Below are positions 32,598-43,038 of a DNA stretch of 64,000 bases, in pieces. Positions within the stretch are counted from its first letter, which is position 1. Each line of letters opens with the position of its first letter. This DNA comes from Cercospora beticola. Taxonomy: Eukaryota; Ascomycota; Dothideomycetes; Mycosphaerellales; Mycosphaerellaceae. The DNA is taken from NCBI RefSeq assembly GCF_033473495.1, contig NC_088940.1, positions 1,426,001 to 1,490,000 of the forward strand, written 5' to 3'. Under the pieces are notes generated by a model that saw nothing but the letters and a program-made list of their open reading frames with translations, ran no database searches and was not told where the DNA came from. The position numbers were made by a program, and so were the translations under genes.

Positions 32598-33989
32598 TTA
32601 ATCCCTTCTTCTCCTCTTTCCCTTCTTGCCACCAGATTTGACTCTCGGGCTCCCACTCGCTGAACCACTCTCCATCTCCACGTCCGAATCGTCACTTCCT
32701 CCGTCCGACGAACCGCCCGAGTGCTCCTGCGCCGACTTTTTCGCCTTCGTCTTGCCTTTCCTCGCCTCTGAGCCCTTCTTCACTCCAACGTTCAAGCCCT
32801 GCCGTCGCAGCGCTTTGAGCAGAGAGCTACTTGCTCGCATACCGGGGAAGTCTTTGGCGGTGTACACGCTGAAAGAGTCTGAAACAATACTGCTGTGGGT
32901 GGTGACGCACGTCATGTTGGTCCCATCCACGCGAATGAGCTTGAATTTGAGACGGTATTGGCCCGGGGAGCGGCAGCTGAGATCCGGAAAGACGAAGAAG
33001 GTGCCTGCAAGCCCATTCTCGTCTTTGGCTTGGTAGGGTGAAGCGACGAGCGTGCCCATGAGTCGTCGAGTAGATGGCATATCCGGCATAGACGGTGTGA
33101 GCTCGGTTTCATCCTCGGCGCCATCAGCGTTCAGTAAGGTGCAGTGCAGCGCGAGCATGCCACTGGGGTCGAGCTCAGGTAAGCCATTTTGGTCAGTGAT
33201 CTTCAACTCTAGGATAGGCGGTGGATCAATGACTCGGCGATCTCGCTCGCCGAAACCGCAAGCGCGAGCGGCTGCAGGCTGCTGTCTGATAGCCAGATTG
33301 TAGTTGAGTGGAGGCGGTTGAGGTTTCGGCTTGGGTGTAGACCCTGCTTGGCTCGAAGGTGGGAATGACGATCGAGGAGATGGCTGAGAATGCGTATAAC
33401 TCTTGGGAGACGAGAAGACACTTCTTGTGGGGCTATACTGGTGAGATGCAGCACGTTCGAATTGGACCGGTGGAGGAGGTGGGTGCTGTGCTGCGCGTTG
33501 GTACTGTTCTATCGGGTGCTGCTGTTGATATTGCTGTTGTCTCAATGGCTCCGGAATCTGGTCCAGACGATGTTGAGTAGCATATGGAGGTAATTGCGGT
33601 GGCGGTGCAGCTCGATAATCGCCAACCGAACTACCGTAAGTGACGGGCGCGGGGTGGAAATGCCTCTGGTATGGCGCCTGAGGAGGCTGGCGTGCACGCG
33701 GCGGTGAAGGCGGGCTCGTTAGGAGCTGCGCGACAGGTATTGATCTCGACGGAGCTCTGGGCGGGGAGACTGGGCCCTGGAGAGGGATCTGCATGGGCGG
33801 CAGCTGGACTGGTCGACCACCATCTTCAGGCGCAGCCCTCATAGCATGTATTGGGGGCAACTGGGGACCAGAGGCTCGTTGGTCCGGTCGGCCTAGATAG
33901 TTTGATGGCGGAAATGTCGGTATACGTTGTGTCTGCGCCATTCTGGTTTGGTCATCGTACGGAGGCTGTATCGGCACTGGACGAGACAT
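32598..33989 (-). CDS. Velvet-domain transcription factor
   Basis: A single exon encodes 463 residues from the ATG at 33989; an in-frame TTG lies 3 codons upstream. The first 225 residues are Pro/Gln-rich and probably disordered. The velvet domain runs from about 228 to 385: YNLAIRQQPAAARACGFGER, DRRVIDPPPILELKI, LMGTLVASPYQAKDENGL, FFVFPDLSCRSPGQYRLKF and VYTAKDFPGM. The C-terminus is a Lys/Ser-rich tail with SDDSDVEMESG and a terminal KKGKRRRR, likely nuclear-targeting. Velvet proteins form DNA-binding dimers that link light, spore development and secondary metabolism. The DRRVIDPPPI and KDFPGM blocks fit the VosA/VelC side better than VeA. I cannot decide between VosA, VelB and VelC without a tree. 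Confidence 0.8.
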   Translation of the reverse strand: MSRPVPIQPPYDDQTRMAQTQRIPTFPPSNYLGRPDQRASGPQLPPIHAMRAAPEDGGRPVQLPPMQIPLQGPVSPPRAPSRSIPVAQLLTSPPSPPRARQPPQAPYQRHFHPAPVTYGSSVGDYRAAPPPQLPPYATQHRLDQIPEPLRQQQYQQQHPIEQYQRAAQHPPPPPVQFERAASHQYSPTRSVFSSPKSYTHSQPSPRSSFPPSSQAGSTPKPKPQPPPLNYNLAIRQQPAAARACGFGERDRRVIDPPPILELKITDQNGLPELDPSGMLALHCTLLNADGAEDETELTPSMPDMPSTRRLMGTLVASPYQAKDENGLAGTFFVFPDLSCRSPGQYRLKFKLIRVDGTNMTCVTTHSSIVSDSFSVYTAKDFPGMRASSSLLKALRRQGLNVGVKKGSEARKGKTKAKKSAQEHSGGSSDGGSDDSDVEMESGSASGSPRVKSGGKKGKRRRRD

Positions 33990-36900
33990 TGGGAACAAGA
34001 CTCCAGCTCGCGCTCCAGTGCTTGACTGTGGTAGCTAGTTGACAACGATCGGCAAGAAGCAGCACACCAGAGATATCTATGGTGTTGCTCGACGAGTGCA
34101 AAGCTGCGTGTTCGAAGTGGCGTGAGGATCTGCGGCCAGGGCGGCCAAATGTAGGCTCGTATGCAACGTGCGACTAATGCGTGCAGGACGCAGACCGGAT
34201 TGTTCTTGGCTTATTGTACTTGAGACGAGATGACGGCTTGATATGGGCGTGTAGTGAGACCAGTGGTCGTCTGTCGAAGAAAGTCGGGCACGATGGAGGA
34301 GGCACCCGAAGATCATGCGTGCGGATTTGGCAGCTGAGACGATAATGCGAGCTTGTTCGTGTTTGCCGAGTTCGAAAAAAGGACGACGGGGAACTGGTGG
34401 CACGTCGCTGAAGCGGCGTCGTGCACAATGTCACCAAGAAGAGCGGTGGGTATGGTGTTAGCGCAGGGATAGTCCCTTTTACTTAATGTCCTCCACAGCT
34501 ACACACACGGCGAGGCGCTAAGGCACTGGCTCCCAGATCGAGATACCCTGGTTTCGGTGGTGATGCACCAGGACGAAGGCGTCGAAAGCAGCGACAACGT
34601 AGACGAGCGCTTGGTAGCGAAGTGGCCAGGGTTGGCAGGACCGGTCTTTTGGCAGAATGCAAGTAGGACCTGGTGGTATCGCTTGTGAGATTCTCCGTGC
34701 GCCAGCATTGCATCAACAGGGCCAAGCGGTGCGTAGTGGCAGGCCGACATGGGCGATTCGTGCGAGGTGGGACGCCGACACCATCATGTCGCTAGCCGGC
34801 GATGGAAGAACACATCCCGAGAAGAGACCACTCAAAGGAGCCTAGAGGGGCCGGGGTGGCTCGCAGCGCTTACCGCAATACCAGGTTATCGGACTGCCAA
34901 CTCGTAGCTGCGAGCTGTGTGTCCGAGGGCGCTACCGAATCTCAAGCCACCGTCGTGTCACGCAGTCGCGAGAGGCACAGTAGCGGCATGAACCACTCAA
35001 CGCGCACGACCAGGGCTCTGCACAAGCGCAGAAGCCGCACAGCACAATCCTGAGGCAGCGAATCGAGCGCACGCATCGCCTGGTCGACTGGGGCAGCGCC
35101 GCCAAGCCTGCTCGTCCGTCGGTTTGCGTGCTGGTGGCCTGTCGCGCGTTATCAGTAGGCCGTATGCTGTATGCTGTAGACTGGTACTGGAGCAGCAGAT
35201 GCCAGATGCCCGTCCATCGCGATGGCCGTCGTCCAGCAAGGAGGCAGCTCCTGATCAGGGTGGCTGTCCGCGATGCTCACGCGCAGCACACAGCACGCAT
35301 TGCAACAGTCGAGATTGACGACTCTGTGCGACCCACCCTTTCCGACTTCTCATGCCCCCGCGCGCCGCATTTGCAGCCACATATAGCCCTGGAACGCGTC
35401 CGTGTCAGAGGGCCGCAGATGTGGTGTCGCTGTGAGACGGGTGTGCGAAAGGCACACTCCGGAGCTCACAGAATGCGGAGCTGCTGCTCACAGACGGCGC
35501 ACTCCCTTCTGCTGCTGGTGAGAGGCGTATGGATCTGATACCGACTCCGCAGGTCCCCTCCAGCCAATGCGATCCCGGTCACAGCTGTGATGTAGAAGTA
35601 AAACATGCAGCAGAACCATGCAGCCCGGGTTGCGCAGTCCCCAGCAGCACTGCCGTTGGCGGTGGTGGAGGAGGCAGACGGTGGGTGAATGGGATGGGGT
35701 ATGGGCGCAGCCTGTGTGGGTGGAAACTAGGACCGCTTTCCGCCTCCGCCCGCTGCTGCACTTCGCGACCTCTTGAGACGAGATGGACGACACTTGCTGT
35801 GCTCGGCTGCGCTAACCGACAAAACCATGATCCATGCCATTGTGTTGCGTCAAAGCCGCGATGGCTGGCCCTACACCGGACAGGGCTCACCGTGCCTTCA
35901 CGCTCCGTCGTCGCTGATGAGCATGTCGCGAGGCGCGCGTCGCGCACAAGTCGACGCGCACCATCGCGGTACTCCCATCTGCTGCGTGGGAGGATTGCAT
36001 GCCCGTTTGCGGCGCCGCTGCAGTGGCCGAGTGGAAGGCCGGCGGACGTGCAAACCCGGCGCGAAGAGCACTAGCGCTGCTGTCGTCCCCTGTGAGCGAG
36101 TGCCAATCAACGGCCCAGCCAAAATGCGGTCGTCATGTCGTGGAAGAGGGTGAAGAGGTGCAGAGCAGAGCCAGGAAAGTGCTGCTGCACGTGGTGGATG
36201 GTGGAAGAGGAGGCGGCTGTGGCGCTTTCGACAGCGGGAGGCTTCGCGCTTCGCGAGCCAGGCAGCCGCCGCGGTCGCGACTCCTCGAACACGACACGAC
36301 ACGACACGACACGACACGACACGACGCTCATCCTGCAAGCCGACGTTCACCTCGCCCGTTCATGCACTGCGGAGTCGACGAAACCAGGTTTGCGTCCACC
36401 GGCGACGCCCACTCCTCCTCGATGCGCCCGCTCTGACCAGGCCGATGTGACGAGCGACGACGCCAGCGCTGCACGGCATCCACCACAACTCCCCGCCTAC
36501 TGCCTGCCCACAGCACCTTGCCTGGCCCCATCACAGCATTTGCAGCTGTTCCTCGCTCTCGAGCTGCGAGATGCGCTCACCCCAATATCGACAGCTGCGC
36601 GCGTCCCCCTTCGACTGGAGCATGGCCAATATCGACCTTCCGCAGCCACTCCATTCGTCGCATCATGTGCAAGCTCAGCATTCACACGACCGACGAGACC
36701 CTGGCTGCACCGCGGCAGCTACTGAAAATTCGCAGTCCCGTACACTAGCCGGCCCGTCCTGACGACCTCTACGTTTCGGTCCACTCCTACCGGCGCTATC
36801 ATTGAGCGTTAAGTGAACGTCGCCTCGTAAGCGACACTGGTCGCTCGACTCTCAAGAGCAATGTCACCACCAATCTGCTGAGGATGCGCAAACTTCGGCC

Positions 36901-39510
36901 CGAGCTGCTCGTACATGCAGTCGCGACGAAGCCCCAGCAAAGCGTACCACATCTCTGGTTCCGCACAATTTGGAGCAGAAAATGATGACGCAGCTCCAGC
37001 TGCTGCATCCACATCGCTTCTCGTGTTTGTACCAGCACAGCGGTCACGCTGGCCTTTTGAGAGCGAGCGCCGCGTTTCGCAATTTGTCGTTGATTGTTTG
37101 CCTGGGAAGCGCACACGTGTGCGCCGCGAGCTGCACATCGAGAAAATCGGAATTGTTCCGATGCTATTCAAGAGCTAGAACTGGCAAAGGACGGCCTTTG
37201 ACAGGAAACTGCGTCGAACATTTCTAGACTTTCCGCCCAATTTCGGCCGACCCGAGAATTAGGCAGTTGGGCACATCATGATTGCTTGCCCCGAAGTTCA
37301 ATACTTCCCGGACTACCTTATCACTCCCCGCCTCTGCAAAGCGCCGCACTAAGTCTTGCACATGTGGGCCCTGCATGCACAGCATGGTATCGCAATCACA
37401 CGGTCACTACTGAATTCATCAAGGGACTGCTAATTAGAGCGAGAGATGCGATCAAAACACACCACACTGAAGTGTGTCATGCGAACATCATGGTGAGCAA
37501 ATCATACTGATGGCCGTAGAGTTACTCGCATACTGCACCTCACTAACGAACTCGAATATTGGATGACATGCATTGTCGATTATGCCGCTCATGGGCCTCA
37601 GCGAGCGCAGCATGAGCTGCCTCGTTCTCTGCGCGACAGTCAGACTTTCACTCTTGGACTATATCGCATCCATTAGCGTGTTCATCAACGCGGTGACCAA
37701 GACTCTTTACTGACATCCCCTGGATACTGGATCGGTCAAACCTCAATGCCTTCTCCTGCAATCCTCGCTCTGTGCGGCTCGGCTGGCGGCCATTCCTAGA
37801 GGCCTTCACGCGGCGACCTCAGAACCAACTCTCTTGTCCGCAGGAATAGATCCAGGGTGTCGCATGATGCAACATGCTTCGTGGATCCAGTACCGTCGGT
37901 TCGCGACCTGCATGTTTATCGCTCTGTTGCGTTGGCGCGCAAAGCGCGCTGGCAGCAATGCACTGAGCCTTTCCTGGCAGTGAACGACTTACGAATCCGG
38001 AGACATGCATTCTCTTGCGTCCCAAATAGGCCCTGCGTGACCAATTCGTCATGCCCGGAACTCAGAGGATTTCTGGAACAGATGCCTTGTACCAACGCAT
38101 CGCCCTCATTAACTCATCTCCCAATTCATTTGTGGTGTCATCGTACTCAGACACAAAGATACGGAGCTACAGCTTTTACACTCACCATGCAAATCCTTGT
38201 ATGAGTCGCGCCCGCACGAGAGCACCTAATGATGCAAAGGATGAAACGGATCCGCTTTCTTTGCTTGAGTCCAATAAGAACAGAAAGATATCGAAAATTC
38301 TTGAGACGGTCAGCATCGCCAGTCTCAGCAACTCACGCTCACCGCTCTCATCTAAGCACTTTTACGGCCTTATGAGGGCAACTTATAGGTCACATTCTCG
38401 CGCATCGACAACCTTGAGCGCGTCCCCACTGGCTGTCCAGTCACCGTGGTAAGAGCCGGAAAGTGAGAAGTGCCGGCTCTCATGACCGCCTACGCGCTGC
38501 AGCTCGGAAGCAGAAATTGACCACGCGATCTACCACTCATTCGTGCAGCACCACGCGATCCATGGTTTGGTGTCTCCGCAGCTGCAAGCGACGAGCGAGG
38601 TTCAGTTTTGACTGGGGTCGAAGAGCTACGAAAAGGTGTTCGTGGCTATGCCTCTTGCTGCCCTTGGCCATCGTCTACGCAGACTTGTTGACTCGAGCAA
38701 GTATACCAGCTGGTCGGAACCCGTTTGACATGCTGGTTACACCCGGTAAATTGTTGTGTACGAGTGCGCTGCTGCCATGTACAACACTGCGACCAGCCAT
38801 CATACCCTCCGAAGACGCAGGTGCTACAAACGAGCATTACCAAGTCTCGTACCGGCTGGATGCTTCTAGCATGATGTATCGGGTGCTGCTGTTAATGCAG
38901 GCATCGGCAGGATAGGCTGCTCCACTCTGGAAGTTCATATTTCGACCGACAAACCCCCAATACGCTCCTGACAATATCAAGGAAAAAAAAGAGACAAACA
39001 ATCTGCTACGCTGCCTCCCTAAGAGGCTGCTCGCAGCACAGAATTTCCAATGCGGGCGAAGAAGTAATATGCAAATGATCAGCCAGGGGAACCCAAATGT
39101 ACTGCCGAAAGTTCATAGCTATGATGAAGTGTTTCACGCAGATCTCAAGCCAAGCATTGCGAGGATTCTCTCCATGCGCGACAAGCCGTCAAGTACCATG
39201 GCGATTCGGTTCGACTCGGTGGCCTCGAGCCGGGACCTTCGACATCTGACAGAAGACTTCATCGAGACCATCTTGACATCTCCGCGCGTGCAGCGGATAC
39301 AAGGCGGAGATGCGCGGCCCAAGTGTCGTACATGACCTGAAGCCAAAGATAGCCGTGACTTGAGGTGTGTATCGCAACATTCAAGAGCTTGGTGATCTGG
39401 ACTTAGGGTTTCACATGCTGCCTACCTGGATGAGACACCGCCATCTGCAAACAAGCAACTCAGGGAACTAAAGCCGATTTTGTCCATCTTGGCGCTACGA
39501 CTAGCTGCGA
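33990..39510. other. 5.5-kb gene-poor region
   Basis: No credible gene was found between the velvet start codon and the transposon. The velvet promoter lies at the left end. GC-rich frames on both strands around 35.1-36.8 kb overlap one another and have no shared protein logic. Short frames at 37.8-38.5 kb and 39069-39335 have mild coding character only. A pentanucleotide satellite lies at 36291-36325. The region could hold a non-coding RNA, old degraded repeats or lineage-specific small genes. Confidence 0.5.
36291..36325. repeat. ACGAC pentanucleotide satellite
   Basis: Seven perfect tandem copies of ACGAC (35 nt), seen directly. Confidence 0.95.
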
Positions 39511-39519
39511 CTAGCTACT
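39511..39519. repeat. Target-site duplication, left copy
   Basis: CTAGCTACT directly abuts the left end of the inverted-repeat element; an identical copy abuts the right end at 39939-39947. Confidence 0.75.
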
Positions 39520-39938
39520 CGCCTTTGCTAAATCGGAATCCAATCTCACTAAATCAGAATCTCGGATCCAACGCCGACTGCGCATAACCTGCTTGCGGCC
39601 TATTCCAGTTATCGTATACCCTTAGAGGATACCCTCTCCTCTAGGGACACTGCCGCCTCTCTCGCACTCGCCTACCGGCTCGCGCTCGTTCGTTGCCTAA
39701 AAGAAATAATGCTATCTTTTTAAGGGGCCTATGCCTCACGCGCTCGGGTATCGTACGTCGTCGCTATTGCTCGCAGGCTCGCAGCTCCGAGTACTCACTT
39801 CGCTCGCAAGCTCGCCTCGCTTGTCTGGGGAATTATTTAGAGTGCTCCGTTTCGAAATGGCCTGCCTTAGTTCTACGTAAAGCCGGCTTGATCCGAGATT
39901 CTGATTTAGTGAGATTGGATTCCGATTTAGCAAAACCG
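39520..39938. mobile_element. Non-autonomous DNA transposon (MITE) of probable Mutator type
   Basis: The 419-bp element has terminal inverted repeats of 49 nt at 39520-39568 and 39890-39938. Positions 39524-39568 and 39890-39934 are perfectly complementary over 45 nt (TTTGCTAAATCGG ... CTCGGATC). The outer four bases carry two mismatches. It is bounded by a 9-bp direct repeat, CTAGCTACT. Long inverted repeats with a 9-bp duplication fit the Mutator-like superfamily (8-11 bp) better than Tc1/mariner (TA) or hAT (8 bp). The interior (about 320 nt) has no transposase-length frame, so it would need an enzyme in trans. The perfect 45-bp match implies a recent insertion or continued constraint on the ends. 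It sits 60 bp past the stop codon of the next gene and may affect its 3' end. Confidence 0.82.
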
Positions 39939-39947
39939 CTAGCTACT
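39939..39947. repeat. Target-site duplication, right copy
   Basis: CTAGCTACT, identical to 39511-39519, directly follows the right inverted repeat. Confidence 0.75.
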
Positions 39948-39998
39948 ACCACGTAGAGCGACTGAGCAGTTCGAACGCGAAAGCTTGTCTAGCAAATT

Positions 39999-42100
39999 TC
40001 AGATTCCCTTCGATTTCCCAAGTCCGTCGCGCGGATCAGGTGGAGCGCCTGCATTAGCCTCTCCTCGTGCACTTTCTTCTTGGCGCGGTCGAGTGAGATG
40101 GGGTGTCTCGGTCGGCACTCCAGGATCGAAACTGACGGTACGCTTCATCGCAGACCTCATCGTTGACGGGCCTGCGGCTGCTGTCGGAACGCCAGGTCCA
40201 GTGCTTGCTGAGGCGTACGGCGCAGCAGCTGCCATGCCAGAGTGCACTCCGCCCATACCGTATGCAGCCGGATACAACCCGCCATATTCCATGTCTGGAG
40301 CGCTGTCGGCCGCGCCTGCTCTTGCTTGGAACGCCATCCGAGTGTACATGCCTTCTGCGGCCTCCATCGGTGGGGCGTAGGTTGTGTCCGCTCCGTACAT
40401 CGCGCTCCTGTGCTGCTGCGCATCTGCTGATGCCGCTGCGTCAGCCGCATTATAGTCAGGCCTCCTTAAGGGGGGTGAAAAGTTTGAAGCAGCGGTAGCA
40501 GCTCCGTTCAAATGTGTCGGGGGCGCATCATGCGGATATGTTGGCTGCGCCCTGAGAGGTCCATTTCCATGCCCTGCGCCCATGTTCGCATGCAAAGATT
40601 CGACGTCATCGTCGAATACCATTCCTCCTGCCGGGCGATGAGGCCCAGAACCACCAGGCATAGGTCCTCTAGGCCCACGCATATCTAACTGACTCATCAG
40701 CAGGCTGGTTTCCAAGCAACTCAGTTGGGATCAAAGTTCTACGTACTCACCGCCAGTATACCCGCCAAGCATATCGCCATCATCTCTCCAGTCTCTCCGT
40801 CTTCTAAACCCAGCTCGTCTGGGCCGGAAGTCGTCGTAATCGTCATCGAAACCATCATCGTACGCGGTGAAGTTTCGTCTCCGTGCGCGTCTGCTCATAT
40901 TCGCTGGTGGTAAGGGTGGCTGCTGCTGATCCATCATGCCATTCATCATCATACCATTGTTCATCATTGGTGGCATGACCCCAGCACCACCATTCATCAT
41001 ACCTGGATTCACGCCCATCTGCATGGAGGCAGCTGGTGTCATGCTTTGTTGTTGCATAGCTGCGGCCGCCATAGGGTTGTTCATCATGCCATTCATCATG
41101 GCAGCAGCTTGCATAGGATCAGGCATTGGTGTTGCCGGCATTCCACAACCTACTGTAGGTGCCACTCCTGCCATGCCCATCCCGGGCATAGTGCCTCCAG
41201 TAGCAGTGCACGGCATCATAGGGTTGGGCATCATTCCTGGCATCTGCTGTCTTGGGAAAAATTGCTGCTGCTGCTGCTGCTGAGCCATGCCTCCTCCGGA
41301 ATACATCATCTGCGCCAGCTGGGGCATCATCTCTTTCAGCTGATTGAGCATATTCTGTCGATATTGCTCTTTCCTTCGATCCGTATCTGAGCCGAATAAG
41401 AATGCGTCTTGTTCGGACATGTGGCGTTGGTACTGCTCGGCCATTTGGTGGAAATTGGATTTGAGGTCTTCGAATTGATCCCAGGGGACGTATCTGAAGA
41501 CACGCCAGAACTGTCAGCAACCTAACACATCAAACCAAAGTGGGTTTCTGCTGTGTCTTCACTCACCGTCTGCTCCTCCTGCCACCATGGTGTCTCCCTG
41601 CTCCACTACCATATTCACCATCCCAGTATCCTCCACCTCCGCCAGTCATCCCCGGCCAAGGCGGATACCCACTTCCTCCGTTTCCTCCTCCTCTACTACT
41701 CGAACCGTGATTCTTTCCATACTCTCTACTCGCCCATTCTTCCATCACTTCGCCCAACTTCTCATAGTCTCTCACAGTCCAACTTCTCGGATCCTTCCAT
41801 GGCATCTGCGGCGCGGGACCAGCGCCCATCAGGAAAGAAGAGAACATGTCTACGGGGTCTTGATAGCGTTCGCGGCCGTCGCCTGTTTCGAATCGAAGCA
41901 AAATCAGCAACGAGAATAGAAGGCCTGGCATGAAGAAATGCACTTCGCCACGGGGTAAATTACCACGTACCTCCTCGTTCTACGTAAACGTATCGACTAC
42001 TTCGATGATATGGCCGATCGCACCAGCAGCGATCTGGATGGCATTCGCGAAGGGTTTGAGAGGGGAGGTAGAGTTCGGTTTTGGAGGGTTGGATGCCCAT
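39999..42100 (-). CDS. Unknown Met/Gln/Gly-rich low-complexity protein
   Basis: I do not recognise a family. Four exons join cleanly in phase: 42100-41971, 41882-41567, 41493-40751 and 40684-39999, for 624 residues. Introns are 88, 73 and 66 nt with donors GTACGT, GTGAGT and GTGAGT. The first exon (MGIQPSKTELYLPSQTLREC ... RYVYVERG) is hidden under a longer frame that ends in TAG before the donor. Exon 2 has a structured-looking segment (RSWTVRDYEKLGEVMEEWA) then Gly-rich sequence. Exon 3 has FEDLKSNFHQMAEQYQRHM, seven Gln from a CTG run, a long Met/Pro/Gly/Gln region (GMMNGGAGVMPPMMNNGMMM) and an RRARRRNF/DDGFDDDYDDF charged block. Exon 4 is Ala/Pro-rich. It looks like a disordered, possibly nuclear or RNA-associated protein; that is inference. 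Confidence 0.65.
41263..41282. repeat. TGC/CTG triplet run coding for polyglutamine
   Basis: A triplet run within exon 3 of the low-complexity gene, encoding seven Gln on the minus strand. It is a likely length-polymorphic site. Confidence 0.85.
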
Positions 42101-43038
42101 GATCGTACCTGGTCAATCCCAAAAGCAATAATGCCTCTGGACAATACTGCCGCTCGGAGGGTTTTCGTTATCTTGGAACTGCAATGCTCTCTGTCCGAAA
42201 GGCACGCGCACACGGACTCGAAGCGTCCGCCACACCCAGCAAGCAATCAAGCCGATAACCAAACTGAGGCAGCTCAGACCAGTCGTGAAGAGAAACAGAC
42301 GGTGAGCGAGAACTCATCCGCTGCGCTGGCCAGCTTCCTCGCACACGACCGTACACCTGGTTTCTTGCAAGGTCTCGAAGGAAGCAAACAAAAGTTGCCT
42401 GCAAAGCTGCAGCTCCTGCGTAGATCGGCGGATTTTCTGGGAAGGACAATCAATCATTTCGAAACTTCCCAGGCCATCAGCCGACCGCTCTTTCTTCAGC
42501 GCCAGAAATCCACGGTGCTGGAAGATAAGTGGGCAGAGCGGAGCGGAAAGCTACATTGGTGTATTCTGTTGTGTTGCAGTCATGTTTGTCCTACATAAGA
42601 TAGACAGGATCAGCTCGTGTGGGAGTCCTCGCGTGACGCGGGAAAGTGGCGAAGAAGATGGTGATCTTAGACCAGGCTCGATTCGACAGCTGAACTTGCA
42701 AGGTATCGCGCAGGTAAAAATTCGCTGCTGCTTTCGTGTTCTGCTGCTGCTTCATATGCTTAGATTGTCAATATTGGTACATCATCTTCCGTTATTCTGT
42801 AACGCTGCTGCGTCGTGGCGCACATTTTGCCATCCCAGACTTGCCACGCCTGCTAGGAAGCGTCTGTATGAAGATGAGGGCTAAAAGCGCAACGCGAAGG
42901 AAATGCCTCGCAATGCTATGCCGCCAATTGAAAATTGTCCCTCCCGCACTTCTCCTCCTCACAGCTATGCTCTCAATCATGCTTCATTCCATCTTGTCAT
43001 CGTGGGCGACACCTGTACTGTCACAATAAATCATCACC
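42101..43038. other. Intergenic: upstream of the low-complexity gene, 3' of SET9
   Basis: Both neighbours are transcribed leftward. The frames here are short and not protein-like. A minus-strand frame at 42246-41980 overlaps exon 1 of the low-complexity gene and is treated as its shadow. Confidence 0.5.

Noticed and set aside
35100..36750. Several 100-200 codon frames on both strands
   Set aside because: They overlap each other in GC-rich DNA, have Arg/Cys/His-rich composition typical of non-coding frames, and include the ACGAC satellite.
39069..39335. 88-codon frame on the + strand starting at an ATG
   Set aside because: It has mild protein-like character but no family, no splice partners and no promoter evidence. 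It is mentioned only as a weak candidate within the gene-poor region.
41980..42246. Minus-strand frame with AVLSRGIIAFGI and IQIAAGAIGHII
   Set aside because: It ends in TAG before the only strong donor (GTACGT). The overlapping frame starting at ATG 42100 joins exon 2 in phase, so this is a shadow.
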